Origin: Xanthobacter sp. YC-JY1
GTDB taxonomy: Bacteria; Pseudomonadota; Alphaproteobacteria; Rhizobiales; Xanthobacteraceae
Direction: 5' to 3'
DNA length: 64,000 bases
Assembly (NCBI RefSeq): GCF_021730305.1
Contig: NZ_CP032674.1
Location: 5,328,411-5,392,410 of the forward strand
Made by a program: the position numbers and the translations under genes. The first letter of the stretch is position 1. Each line of letters opens with the position of its first letter. The notes under the pieces are model-generated. The model was given only the letters and a program-made list of their open reading frames with translations, was not told where the DNA came from and searched no databases. Positions 24,714-33,493 of this stretch are shown piece after piece.

Positions 24714-26834
24714 ATGGAACTCTATTGGCCCTACCTCCTGGCCGACTACATCCGCGTGGTCGAATACGTGGCGGCCGTGGTGGCGGTCATCATCCTGATC
24801 TCCTCGCTCGACGATCTGTTCGTTGATGCGTGGTACTGGGGGCGGCGGATCTACCGCCGCTTCGTCATCGAGCCGTTCATCCGCCCGCTCACCCCGGCCA
24901 TGCTCTACCAGAAGGACGAGCAGCCGCTGGCCATCATGATTCCCGCCTGGCTCGAATCCCCCGTGATCGCGGCCATGATCGAGAACATGGTGAGCGTGCT
25001 GGACTACCGGCGCTACACGATCTTCGTCGGCACCTATCCCAACGACCCCGACACCATCGCCGAGGTCGAGCGCATGCGCCGGCGCTACAAGCAGCTGGTG
25101 CGGGTGGAGACGCGCAATCCCGGCCCCACCAACAAGGCCGACTGCCTCAATGCGGTGGTGCGGGCCATCTTCCAGCACGAACAGATGACCGGCGTGGAAT
25201 TCGCCGGCCTCGTGCTGCATGACGCCGAGGACGTGCTGCATCCGCTCGAGCTGCGCTATTTCAGCTATCTGCTGCCGCGCAAGGACCTGATCCAGGTGCC
25301 GGTGCTCTCGCTGGAGCGCCACTGGTCGGAGTTGGTCGCGGGCATCTACATGGACGAGTTCGCCGAATGGCACGCCAAGGACCTCGTGGTCCGCGAGAGC
25401 GTCGCCGGCTCGGTGCCATCGGCGGGCGTGGGCACCTGCTTCTCGCGCAAGGCCATGCTGCACCTTCTGTCCGACGGCACGGGCGAGGTGTTCAACACCG
25501 CGAGCCTGACCGAGGACTATGACATCAGCGCCCGTCTCTATGCGGCGCACATGCAGTCCATCATCGCCCGCCTGCCGGTGGAATACATCGTCAAGCGTGA
25601 AAGCCTGTTCGGCTTCGGCCCGGAGAAGGAAATCCTCCTCTCCATGCCGCTGTGCGTGCGCGAGTTCTTCCCCGACACGTTCCGCACCTCCTACCGCCAG
25701 AAGGCGCGCTGGTCGCTGGGCATCGCCTTCCAGGGCTGGCGGCACATGGGCTGGCGCGGCAACTGGGCGACCAAGTACTTCCTGTTCCGCGACCGCAAGG
25801 GCATCATCACCTCCCTCGTTGCCGTGCTGGCTTATGTGGTCGCCGCGCACTTCCTCATCTTCATGGGTGCGGAGAAGCTCGGCCTGCTGCCGGCCCGCTA
25901 CCCATCCATCTTCGCCACCGAGACCTGGCTGCTGGCGGTCCTGACCGGCAACGCCGTCGCCTTCGCGCTGCGGCTGGTGCAACGCTATTATTTCGTCGCC
26001 AAGGTCTATGGCTGGGAACAGGGGCTGATGTCCGTTCCCCGCGTGGTCATGTCCAACTTCGTCAACTTCGCCGCCACCGTGCGCGCGTGGAAGCTGTTCC
26101 TGGGCCACGTCTTCCTCGGCCGGAAGATCGTCTGGGACAAGACGACCCACGACTTCCCCGACCAGCAGGAGCTTGGCCAGCAGCGCCAGCGCCTGGGCGA
26201 GCTGCTGCTTACCTGGCAGGCGGTGCTGCCGGAGCATGTGGAGGAGGCGCTGGCGCTTCAGGCGGAGCGGCAGCAGCCGCTCGGGCGCATCCTCGTCTCC
26301 CGCGGATGGCTCGACGAGGAGACGCTGGCGGAGGCCATGGCCTTCCAGTCCAACCTGCCGCGCACCGTCGTCACCGAGCAGATGGTGTGGCAGTTCAACG
26401 ATCTCCTGCCCATCGACCTGATGGTGCGGCGGCGCGTGCTGCCCATCGGCCGCGATCCGGGCGGCCGCCTCATCGTCGCGGTGCCCTCGCCGCTGGGCGA
26501 CAAGGCGCTGGAGGAACTGCGCCGCGCGGTCGGCGACGAGCCGCTCCAGCGCATCGCCCGCGAGAGCGAGATCAATGACGGCCTGCGCCTGCTGCGCGGC
26601 GTCACCGGCAATGCGGACGGCCAGAAGTCGCCGCCGCTGCTCGGCGACCTGCTGCTGGAGAAGGGGCTCATGCGGCGCGAGGCCTTCGAGGCCGCCATGG
26701 AGAACTATCGCCCGGACGAGGACGGCCGCATCGGCGAATATCTCGTGCGCTGCGGCGTGGTGACCGAGGACGCCCTGCGCGCCACGATCCGCGAGCAGGA
26801 GCGCCGCGTCGCCGCGTCGCTCGCGCCGGTATGA
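24714..26834 (+). CDS. nfrB: NfrB-type membrane glycosyltransferase with tandem MshEN (c-di-GMP) modules
   Basis: Processive family-2 glycosyltransferase, 706 residues. A membrane helix at about 14-34 precedes the catalytic domain with IFVGTYPNDPDT, GPTNKADCLN, the DxD-type HDAEDVLHP (about 169), the acceptor TEDYDIS (about 265) and QKARW (about 329), the QxxRW-like motif. Further membrane helices span about 363-430. The C-terminus carries MshEN-type repeats: RLGELLL...ALALQ then PLGRILV...AMAFQ (two 24-residue units 5 residues apart), and a second pair from about 642. E. coli NfrB has the same layout and is a c-di-GMP-activated transferase using UDP-ManNAc. With wecB upstream the same chemistry is likely. 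The substrate and polymer are inferred. Confidence 0.9.
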   Translation: MELYWPYLLADYIRVVEYVAAVVAVIILISSLDDLFVDAWYWGRRIYRRFVIEPFIRPLTPAMLYQKDEQPLAIMIPAWLESPVIAAMIENMVSVLDYRRYTIFVGTYPNDPDTIAEVERMRRRYKQLVRVETRNPGPTNKADCLNAVVRAIFQHEQMTGVEFAGLVLHDAEDVLHPLELRYFSYLLPRKDLIQVPVLSLERHWSELVAGIYMDEFAEWHAKDLVVRESVAGSVPSAGVGTCFSRKAMLHLLSDGTGEVFNTASLTEDYDISARLYAAHMQSIIARLPVEYIVKRESLFGFGPEKEILLSMPLCVREFFPDTFRTSYRQKARWSLGIAFQGWRHMGWRGNWATKYFLFRDRKGIITSLVAVLAYVVAAHFLIFMGAEKLGLLPARYPSIFATETWLLAVLTGNAVAFALRLVQRYYFVAKVYGWEQGLMSVPRVVMSNFVNFAATVRAWKLFLGHVFLGRKIVWDKTTHDFPDQQELGQQRQRLGELLLTWQAVLPEHVEEALALQAERQQPLGRILVSRGWLDEETLAEAMAFQSNLPRTVVTEQMVWQFNDLLPIDLMVRRRVLPIGRDPGGRLIVAVPSPLGDKALEELRRAVGDEPLQRIARESEINDGLRLLRGVTGNADGQKSPPLLGDLLLEKGLMRREAFEAAMENYRPDEDGRIGEYLVRCGVVTEDALRATIREQERRVAASLAPV

Positions 26835-26922
26835 CCCTCGGCAGGTCCGGCTCGGCCGATCCCGGCCGGGCGTTCTCCGCAACAGCGAGATGTGCGTGCC
26901 GGCCTTCCCCTCCAGGCACGAT

Positions 26923-27789
26923 ATGGCGCGCCTGAGCCGGCGCGCCGCGCTCGGCCTTGGTGCCGCCGCGGCCGGAACGGGCCTCATCGGCCTCGATCTC
27001 GCCCTCGGCGCCCGGTCTCGCCCGGCGGGCGCCCTCATCGACGGCATCGTCTGGCAGGTCCATGGCGGCGCGCTCGATCCCCGGGGCGACTGGGACTTCA
27101 TCGGCGCCCGGAGCCTGCTGGTGCAGTGGCTGGTGGCTGACGGCACCGCCTTTGTGCCGCTGCCCAAGCTCGGCCTCAAGCTCATCCCCGATGCGCCCAA
27201 CTGGAAGCGCATCGCGCGCGAGCCCTGGGCCAGCCAGATCATCGCCGGGCTCGCTGGCGACTTCTCCGAGCCGAGGGCACGCGCCAATGTGGTGGAGCTG
27301 GGCGCCCTGTCGGCCAAGGTGGCGCAGCAGAAGATGCCGTTCCGTCCGGCCGGCTTTTATTTCCCGGTAGAAGCCGACCCCACCTGGAAGGACGTCGCGC
27401 GGATGCGCGAGGCGCTCGCGCCCATCCCGCGGCCGCTCTGGGTGAGCTGCTACGACAATTCCAACGTGGGCCCGGAGGCCCTCGCCGACTGGATCGAGCT
27501 TTGGCTGCCCCGGGACGTGGGGCTGTTCTTCCAGGACGGCTGCGGCGTCTATACCCGGGCGCCGGGGGCGGCCCGGCGCTATGCGGAGGTGATCTCCCAG
27601 CGCCTCGGCGCCCGCCGCTTCAAGATCATCGCCGAGGCCTTCCGGCCGGCCGGCGGCGGCTCATTCCGCGCCGCCACCGCCGCCGAGCTGCTGCCGCAGC
27701 TCAAGGCCTATGAGGGGTTCGAGGTGTTCGTCTTCGACGGCCCGCATTATGTGGACCGCCTCATCGTGCAGCAGCTGATGGCGGGCTAG
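26923..27789 (+). CDS. Tat-exported barrel-like protein of the polysaccharide locus
   Basis: A 288-residue protein starting MARLSRRAALGLGAAAAGTG, a twin-arginine signal (SRRAAL) with hydrophobic segment to about residue 35. The mature part has alternating beta/alpha segments such as FRPAGFYFPVEADPTW, RPLWVSCYDNSNVGPEA, DVGLFFQDGCGVYTR and KIIAEAFRPAGG, with a conserved-looking Gln-Asp pair and Tyr-Asp, reminiscent of glycoside-hydrolase-like TIM barrels (for example DUF4434 type). A polysaccharide-processing role fits its position as last gene of the run, 88 bp after the transferase. An in-frame ATG at 26890 would add 11 residues before the Tat motif; it is less likely. Family not firmly recognised. 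Confidence 0.75.
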   Translation: MARLSRRAALGLGAAAAGTGLIGLDLALGARSRPAGALIDGIVWQVHGGALDPRGDWDFIGARSLLVQWLVADGTAFVPLPKLGLKLIPDAPNWKRIAREPWASQIIAGLAGDFSEPRARANVVELGALSAKVAQQKMPFRPAGFYFPVEADPTWKDVARMREALAPIPRPLWVSCYDNSNVGPEALADWIELWLPRDVGLFFQDGCGVYTRAPGAARRYAEVISQRLGARRFKIIAEAFRPAGGGSFRAATAAELLPQLKAYEGFEVFVFDGPHYVDRLIVQQLMAG

Positions 27790-27805
27790 GGCCGCCGCCC
27801 CTAGC
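27785..27805. terminator. Hairpin between convergent genes
   Basis: GCTAGGG (27785-27791) and CCCTAGC (27799-27805) are perfect complements around a short GCC-repeat loop. The stem includes the stop codon of the upstream gene and precedes the end of the DUF1398 gene on the other strand. No T run follows, so it may work with Rho or only as an RNA-stabilising stem. Confidence 0.45.
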
Positions 27806-27813
27806 GCGAGCGA

Positions 27814-28215
27814 TCACTGCGGAAAGTGCTCGACATGGGTCTCCGCCGTCCGCCCGAAATAGACGACCTGGCGGCCGGCAAACGACACGATGTATCCCGC
27901 GCAGCCGGCCGCCTTCGCCTTCTGGCTGAAGGCCGCATAGCTGTAATCGGCCGGGTTCGCCTGAGCCCACCGCACCAGCCGCTCGATTTCGGTCGCGTCG
28001 AAGGCGGCGGCGACGCCGGCCGGGGAGGGCGCGATGTCCATGGCCACGCTGTCGCCGTCCGGCAGGTAGCAGGTCTGGCTGTTGCGGCGATAATCCACCG
28101 TATAGCCCTCGAAACCGGCGTGGATCAGCGTGCCGACGATTTCCGGGAAGCTGAGGCTGCCGTCATGGGCGGCAGCGAGGCACGCTTGGGCAACAGAAAT
28201 CCGTTCCGCGTCCAT
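27814..28215 (-). CDS. DUF1398 family protein (YbcV-like)
   Basis: A 133-residue cytoplasmic protein of the DUF1398 type: FPEIVGTLIHAGFEGYTVDYRR, QTCYLPDGDSV, YSYAAFSQKAKAAGCAGYIVSF and a C-terminal RTAETHVEHFP are the recognisable blocks. No catalytic function is established for the family. It follows the MarR gene by 40 bp on the same strand and is probably co-transcribed from the palindromic promoter upstream of marR. A role in response to whatever ligand the MarR protein senses is inferred only. Confidence 0.85.
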   Translation of the reverse strand: MDAERISVAQACLAAAHDGSLSFPEIVGTLIHAGFEGYTVDYRRNSQTCYLPDGDSVAMDIAPSPAGVAAAFDATEIERLVRWAQANPADYSYAAFSQKAKAAGCAGYIVSFAGRQVVYFGRTAETHVEHFPQ

Positions 28216-28255
28216 GGCGGTTTCCCTTCGTTGAGATGTGAAGCGAGGCCGGAGG

Positions 28256-28708
28256 TCAGTCGACCGGAGCAGCCCTGAGCCCGCGCCGTTCGGCGAGAAC
28301 CGTCAGGAGATGGTCGAGCTGGCGATGCTCGGCCGGCGTCAGCACGCCGAAGAATGCGGCGTCGTTTTCGTCGGCAAGCGCAGCGAGGACCGGCACTTTG
28401 GCTTTTCCCTCCGCCGACAAGGAGAGGCTGTGCGCGCGCTTGTCGCTTGGACTGTCGGTTCGCTCGATCAGGCCTTTCTCCAGCAGCCTGTCGGCAAGCT
28501 TGCTGATCGCCCCCCTGGTCATGCCCATGCTGCCCGCCAGAACCGAGGGCGGCATGGGTGCCGTATTGTAAAGCGCCCGCATGAACACCCATTCCGCCAC
28601 GGTGACACCTTCGGCCTCGACCTTGCGGGCGAAGGCCTGCGACACGGCATTGGACACCATGCGCATCCGGAAGCCGGTGTGGTCGGTGAGTTCGGACACG
28701 GACGTCAT
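28256..28708 (-). CDS. MarR family transcriptional regulator
   Basis: A 150-residue winged-helix repressor. The helix-turn-helix lies at about 57-80 (PPSVLAGSMGMTRGAISKLADRL) and the wing at about 85-103 with the conserved DKRAHSLSLSAEG. A dimerisation helix is at each end. The ATG has the strong ribosome site AGAGGAGG 8 bases upstream. Its promoter overlaps a perfect 15-bp inverted repeat, the probable self-operator. DUF1398 lies downstream as the likely co-regulated gene. The ligand is unknown. Confidence 0.93.
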   Translation of the reverse strand: MTSVSELTDHTGFRMRMVSNAVSQAFARKVEAEGVTVAEWVFMRALYNTAPMPPSVLAGSMGMTRGAISKLADRLLEKGLIERTDSPSDKRAHSLSLSAEGKAKVPVLAALADENDAAFFGVLTPAEHRQLDHLLTVLAERRGLRAAPVD

Positions 28709-28724
28709 CCGGTGCGCCTCCTCT

Positions 28725-28764
28725 GTTGACTAGGAAACTATCGCGATAAAGTTTCCTAGTCAAC
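28725..28764 (-). promoter_or_regulatory. MarR operator: 40-bp palindrome over the promoter
   Basis: Arms GTTGACTAGGAAACT (28725-28739) and AGTTTCCTAGTCAAC (28750-28764) are perfect complements around 10 bases. Read on the minus strand the right arm provides TTGACT as -35 (28763-28758) and, 17 bases on, TAGTTT as -10 (28740-28735), about 27 bases before the marR ATG. The repressor would thus cover both promoter boxes. Arms this long suggest two dimers or a large footprint. Confidence 0.75.
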
Positions 28765-28881
28765 TTCGCTTCCATGCACCGAACTTGCGCGCGGCGGGAG
28801 CGGTCCGGAAAGAGGACGAGCGCCGCCCCGGCAGCGGCGCCTCTGCGTGTCCCGCTCGGCCCCTGCCGGGGGCCGATGGCA

Positions 28882-30471
28882 TCAGTGCCGGAAGTGGCGC
28901 ACGCCGGTGAAGACCATGGCGAGGCCGGCCTCGTCGGCGGCGGCGATCACCTCGGCGTCGCGCATGGAGCCGCCCGGCTGGATCACCGCCGTGGCGCCCG
29001 CCTCCACCGCCGCCAGCAGGCCGTCGGCGAAGGGGAAGAAGGCGTCCGAGGCGACCACAGAGCCCTTGGTGAGCGGCACCGCAAGGCCCGCCGCCTCGGC
29101 CGCGTCGAGCGCCTTGCGGGCGGCGATGCGGGCGCTGTCCACCCGGCTCATCTGCCCGGCGCCGATGCCCACGGTGGCGAGGTCCTTCGCATAGATGATG
29201 GTGTTCGACTTCACGTGCTTCGCGACGCGGAAGGCGAAGCGGAGGTCGGTCAGCTCCTGCTCGGTGGGGGCGCGCTTGGTGACGACCTTCAGGTCGAGAT
29301 CGTCGGCGCTGGCATTGTCGCGGCCCTGCACGAGCAGGCCACCGGCGACGGTCTTCACGGTCAGGCCGGGCGCGCGCGGGTCGGGCAGGCCGCCGGTGAG
29401 CAGCAGGCGCAGGTTCTTCTTGGCGGCCACAACGGCAATGGCTTCCTCGGTGGCGTCGGGGGCGACGATCACCTCGGTGAAGATTTCCACCATGGCGCGG
29501 GCGGCCTCGGCATCCAGCGTCCGGTTCACGGCGATGATGCCGCCGAAGGCCGAGACGGGATCGCAGGCCAGCGCCTTGCGGTAGGCGGCGGCGAGATCCG
29601 CGCCCTCGGCCACGCCGCAGGGATTGGCATGCTTGACGATCACCACCGCCGCGGTGCGGGCGGGGTGGAACTCGGCCACCGCCTCGAAGGCGGCGTCGGT
29701 GTCGTTGATGTTGTTGTAGGAGAGCTGCTTGCCCTGCACCTGACGGGCGGTGGCGACGCCGGGACGGATCTCGTCCGAGGTGTAGAAGGCGGCCGACTGG
29801 TGCGGGTTCTCGCCGTAGCGCAGCGCCTCGATGAGCTTGCCGCCGAAGGCACGGAAGGCGGGGGCCTCTTCCTTCAGCTCGCGGGCGAACCAGTTGGAGA
29901 TGGCCGCGTCATAGGCGGCGGTCCGGGCATAGGCCTTCTGTGCCAGCTTGCGGCGCAAGGCGAGGGTGGTGCCGCCGTGCTCGGCGATCTCGGCGAGCAC
30001 GGCCTCATAGTCCACCGCCTCCACCACCACCGCCACGTCGTTGTGGTTCTTGGCCGCGCCGCGGATCATCGAGGGGCCGCCGATATCGATGTTCTCGATA
30101 GTCTCCTCGAAGTCCGCCTTGCGGGCGACGGTCGCCTCGAACGGATAGAGGTTCACCACTACGAGATCGATGGGGGCGATGGCATGCTCGGCGAGCGAGG
30201 CCTGATGGCCGGCATCGGCGCGAATGGCAAGGATGCCGCCGTGGACCTTGGGGTGGAGCGTCTTTACCCGCCCGTCCATCATCTCCGGGAAGCCGGTGAG
30301 TTCGCTCACGTCCTTCACCGGCAGGCCGGCGTCGGCGATGGCCTTGGCGGTGCCGCCGGTGGAGACCAGCTCCACGCCGTGGGCGACGAGCTTGGTCGCG
30401 AACGGCACCAGCCCCGTCTTGTCGGACACCGAGAGGAGGGCGCGGGTCACGGGACGGATGTCGGCGGTCAT
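28882..30471 (-). CDS. purH: Bifunctional AICAR formyltransferase / IMP cyclohydrolase
   Basis: Catalyses the last two steps of IMP synthesis. It is 529 residues, the usual length. The N-terminal cyclohydrolase domain has [23 protein letters not shown] and [12 protein letters not shown]; the C-terminal transformylase shows [26 protein letters not shown] and the catalytic Lys-His pair. ATG before [19 protein letters not shown] is the family start; the frame stays open far upstream but that part is non-coding. It is divergent from mutS (196 bp). Confidence 0.98.
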   Translation of the reverse strand: MTADIRPVTRALLSVSDKTGLVPFATKLVAHGVELVSTGGTAKAIADAGLPVKDVSELTGFPEMMDGRVKTLHPKVHGGILAIRADAGHQASLAEHAIAPIDLVVVNLYPFEATVARKADFEETIENIDIGGPSMIRGAAKNHNDVAVVVEAVDYEAVLAEIAEHGGTTLALRRKLAQKAYARTAAYDAAISNWFARELKEEAPAFRAFGGKLIEALRYGENPHQSAAFYTSDEIRPGVATARQVQGKQLSYNNINDTDAAFEAVAEFHPARTAAVVIVKHANPCGVAEGADLAAAYRKALACDPVSAFGGIIAVNRTLDAEAARAMVEIFTEVIVAPDATEEAIAVVAAKKNLRLLLTGGLPDPRAPGLTVKTVAGGLLVQGRDNASADDLDLKVVTKRAPTEQELTDLRFAFRVAKHVKSNTIIYAKDLATVGIGAGQMSRVDSARIAARKALDAAEAAGLAVPLTKGSVVASDAFFPFADGLLAAVEAGATAVIQPGGSMRDAEVIAAADEAGLAMVFTGVRHFRH

Positions 30472-30667
30472 CGATTGGCTCCGGGAAAAGATTGCCGCTC
30501 GCCTAGCAGGAAAGCCGCCCGCTCGCCAGCCGCGCGGCCCGTTGTGCGCGCATGGCCGGTATCGGCGGGGGGCATGAGCGGGGAGAAGGCGTCTCGGACC
30601 CGCTTTTCCTGTCGATGCGCGGCTCCGGCGCGCTGACAGGCGCGGCCCCGCCCGATACCGTGCGGCC

Positions 30668-33454
30668 ATGCGCCCGACCGCCACCAAGACCGCCGCTGAA
30701 GAGACGCCTCCCGAGGAGACGTCCGCGCCCGCTCCCGCCAGTTCTGCGCCCGCCAAGCCCGCGCCCGCGAAGGCGGACGAGACGCGGGTGACGCCCATGA
30801 TGGCGCAATACATGGAGATCAAGGCGGCGAACCCGGACAGCCTCCTGTTCTACCGCATGGGGGACTTCTACGAGCTGTTCTTCGCCGATGCGGAGCAGGC
30901 CTCGCAGGCGCTGGGCATCGTGCTCACCAAGCGCGGGAAGCACCTCGGCGAGGACATCCCCATGTGCGGGGTACCCATCGACCGGGCCGAGGAATATCTG
31001 CACAAGCTCATCGCCCTCGGCTTCCGCGTCGCCGTGTGCGAGCAGCTGGAAGACCCGGCCGAGGCGAAGAAGCGCGGTGGCAAGTCGGTGGTGCGGCGCG
31101 ACGTCACCCGCCTCGTCACCCCCGGCACCATCACCGAGGACTCGCTGCTCGACGCCCGGCGCGAGAACGTGCTGGCGGCGCTCGCCCGGGTGCGGGCCGG
31201 CTCCGGGGCGGACGATTTCGCCTATGCGATCGCCTTCACCGACATGTCCACGGGTGCCTTCCGGGTGGCCGGCACGACGCGCGCCGCGCTTTCGGGCGAT
31301 CTCGCGCGGGTGGACCCGGCGGAGCTGCTGGTCTCCGACGCGCTCCTGGACGATGCCGAGCTGCGCGCGATGCTGCGCGACCTGCCGGCGGTGACGCCGC
31401 TGCCGCGCCAGTCCTTCGACGGGGCGGGGGCGGAGAAAAGGCTGGCGGATTTCTACGGCGTCGCCGCCCTCGACGCCTTCGGCGCCTTCGCCCGCGCCGA
31501 GCTGATCGCGGCGGCCGCCGTGGTCGCTTATGTGGACCGCACCCAGCTTGGCGCCAAGCCGCTGCTCGCCCGCCCGGTGCGGGAGGCGGAGGGCGGCATC
31601 ATGGCCATCGATGCCGGCACCCGCGCCAATCTGGAGCTGGTGCGCACCACCTCCGGCGACCGGCGCGGCTCGCTGCTGGCGGCGGTGGACCGCACGGTGA
31701 CGGCGGCCGGCGCGCGGCTGCTCGCCCGGCGCATCGCCGAGCCCCTGACCGACCTTGCCGCCATCCGCGCCCGTCACGACGCGGTCGGGCATCTGTGCGA
31801 GGACGGCGCCCTGCGGCGCGCCTTGCGGGAGGCGCTCGCCCGCGCCCCCGACATGGCCCGCGCCGTCACCCGCCTCGCCCTGCAGCGCGGCGGCCCGCGC
31901 GATCTCGCGGCGGTGCGCGACGGCCTCGACGGGGCGCTGGCCATTGCCAGCCTGATCGGCCCGGATGCGCCCGATGATCTGTCCCGTGCCGCCCGCTCCC
32001 TCTCCCGCGCGCCCCATGCGGTGGCGCTCGATCTCGCTTCGGCTTTGGCGGAGAACCTGCCGGTCCACCGCCGCGACGGCGGCTTCGTGCGCGAGGGCTG
32101 CGATCCGGAACTCGATGCCACCCGCGCCTTGCGCGACGAGAGCCGCCGCGTCGTCGTCGCGCTGGAGCGGCGCTATGTGGAGGAGACGGGCGTCCGCTCC
32201 CTGAAGATCCGGCACAATGCGGTGCTCGGTTATTATGTGGAAGTGACGCAGCAGAATGCGGACCGCCTGCGCGAGCCGCCGCACGATGCGATCTTCGTCC
32301 ACCGCCAGACCATGGCGGGGGCCATGCGCTTCTCGTCGGTGGAGCTGGGCGACCTGGAAAGCCGCATCGCCAGCGCGGGTGAACGGGCGCTGGCGCTGGA
32401 GCAGGCCATCTTCGAGCGCCTGTCCGCCGCGGTCGTGGCCGAGACCGACGCCATCCGTGCCGCCGCCGATGCCCTCGCCGAGCTGGACGTCGCCTCGGGC
32501 CTCGCGGAGCTCGCAGCCACCGAGGCCCATGTGCGCCCGCACATGGAAGAGGGCGTCGCCTTCGCCATCGTCGGCGGCCGCCATCCGGTGGTGGAGGAGG
32601 CGCTCGCCCGGGACGGCGGCCCGTTCGTGCCCAACGATTGCGACCTCTCCCCGCCGGAGGGGGACAGGGACGGCCGCATCGTCCTCGTCACCGGCCCGAA
32701 CATGGCGGGTAAATCGACATTCCTGCGGCAGAACGCGCTGATCGCGGTGCTGGCGCAGGCGGGCGCCTTCGTGCCGGCCCGTTCGGCGCGCATCGGCGTG
32801 GTGGACCGGCTGTTCTCCCGCGTCGGCGCGGCGGACGATCTGGCGCGCGGGCGCTCCACCTTCATGGTGGAGATGGTGGAGACGGCGGCCATCCTGAACC
32901 AGGCGACGCCGCGCTCCCTCGTCATCCTCGATGAGATCGGCCGCGGCACGGCGACCTTCGACGGCATGTCCATCGCCTGGGCGAGCCTTGAGCATCTGCA
33001 CGAGGTGAACCGCTGCCGCGCTTTGTTCGCCACCCATTTCCACGAGCTGACCGCGCTCTCCCAGCGCTGCCGGCGCCTCTCCAACGCCACCGTGAAGGTG
33101 ACGGAATGGCATGGCGACGTGATCTTCCTGCACGAGGTGGTGCCGGGCGCGGCGGATCGCTCCTACGGCATCCAGGTGGCGAAGCTCGCCGGCCTGCCGG
33201 AGGCCGTGATCGCGCGGGCCAAGGCCGTGCTGGCCGAGCTGGAAGCGGCGGAGCGCGCCTCGCCGGCGCAGAAGCTGATCGATGATTTGCCGCTGTTCGC
33301 CGTCCGCCCGAAGCCGTCCGAGAAGACTGCGCAGGCCGATCCCGCCGCCGAGGCGGTGATCGGCGCGCTCGATGATCTCGATCCGGATGCGCTGAGCCCG
33401 CGCGAGGCGCTGGATGCGCTCTATCGGCTGAAGGGGCTGCGGCGCGATAGCTGA
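30668..33454 (+). CDS. mutS: DNA mismatch repair protein MutS
   Basis: Mismatch recognition ATPase, 928 residues. A Pro/Ala-rich N-terminal extension of about 40 residues precedes the mismatch-binding domain, where the Phe-x-Glu motif lies in RMGDFYELF. The clamp and lever regions follow, then the ATPase with Walker [14 protein letters not shown], Walker [13 protein letters not shown] and the switch histidine in FATHFHELT. The C-terminal tail is long enough for tetramerisation. The N-terminal extension is common in Hyphomicrobiales. A palindromic terminator follows. Confidence 0.98.
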   Translation: MRPTATKTAAEETPPEETSAPAPASSAPAKPAPAKADETRVTPMMAQYMEIKAANPDSLLFYRMGDFYELFFADAEQASQALGIVLTKRGKHLGEDIPMCGVPIDRAEEYLHKLIALGFRVAVCEQLEDPAEAKKRGGKSVVRRDVTRLVTPGTITEDSLLDARRENVLAALARVRAGSGADDFAYAIAFTDMSTGAFRVAGTTRAALSGDLARVDPAELLVSDALLDDAELRAMLRDLPAVTPLPRQSFDGAGAEKRLADFYGVAALDAFGAFARAELIAAAAVVAYVDRTQLGAKPLLARPVREAEGGIMAIDAGTRANLELVRTTSGDRRGSLLAAVDRTVTAAGARLLARRIAEPLTDLAAIRARHDAVGHLCEDGALRRALREALARAPDMARAVTRLALQRGGPRDLAAVRDGLDGALAIASLIGPDAPDDLSRAARSLSRAPHAVALDLASALAENLPVHRRDGGFVREGCDPELDATRALRDESRRVVVALERRYVEETGVRSLKIRHNAVLGYYVEVTQQNADRLREPPHDAIFVHRQTMAGAMRFSSVELGDLESRIASAGERALALEQAIFERLSAAVVAETDAIRAAADALAELDVASGLAELAATEAHVRPHMEEGVAFAIVGGRHPVVEEALARDGGPFVPNDCDLSPPEGDRDGRIVLVTGPNMAGKSTFLRQNALIAVLAQAGAFVPARSARIGVVDRLFSRVGAADDLARGRSTFMVEMVETAAILNQATPRSLVILDEIGRGTATFDGMSIAWASLEHLHEVNRCRALFATHFHELTALSQRCRRLSNATVKVTEWHGDVIFLHEVVPGAADRSYGIQVAKLAGLPEAVIARAKAVLAELEAAERASPAQKLIDDLPLFAVRPKPSEKTAQADPAAEAVIGALDDLDPDALSPREALDALYRLKGLRRDS

Positions 33455-33470
33455 GGATGGCTGGCGGGAC

Positions 33471-33488
33471 GGGAGGGCGCGCCCTCCC
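33471..33488. terminator. Palindromic hairpin between mutS and the convergent gene
   Basis: GGGAGGGC and GCCCTCCC flank a central GC, an 18-bp perfect palindrome in the 39-bp gap between two convergent genes. It has no T run; it could stop or protect transcripts of both strands. Confidence 0.55.
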
Positions 33489-33493
33489 TGCCG

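Noticed and set aside
24357..27317. 986-codon minus-strand open frame over the polysaccharide locus
   Set aside because: It spans three well-supported plus-strand genes and has the typical antisense amino-acid bias.
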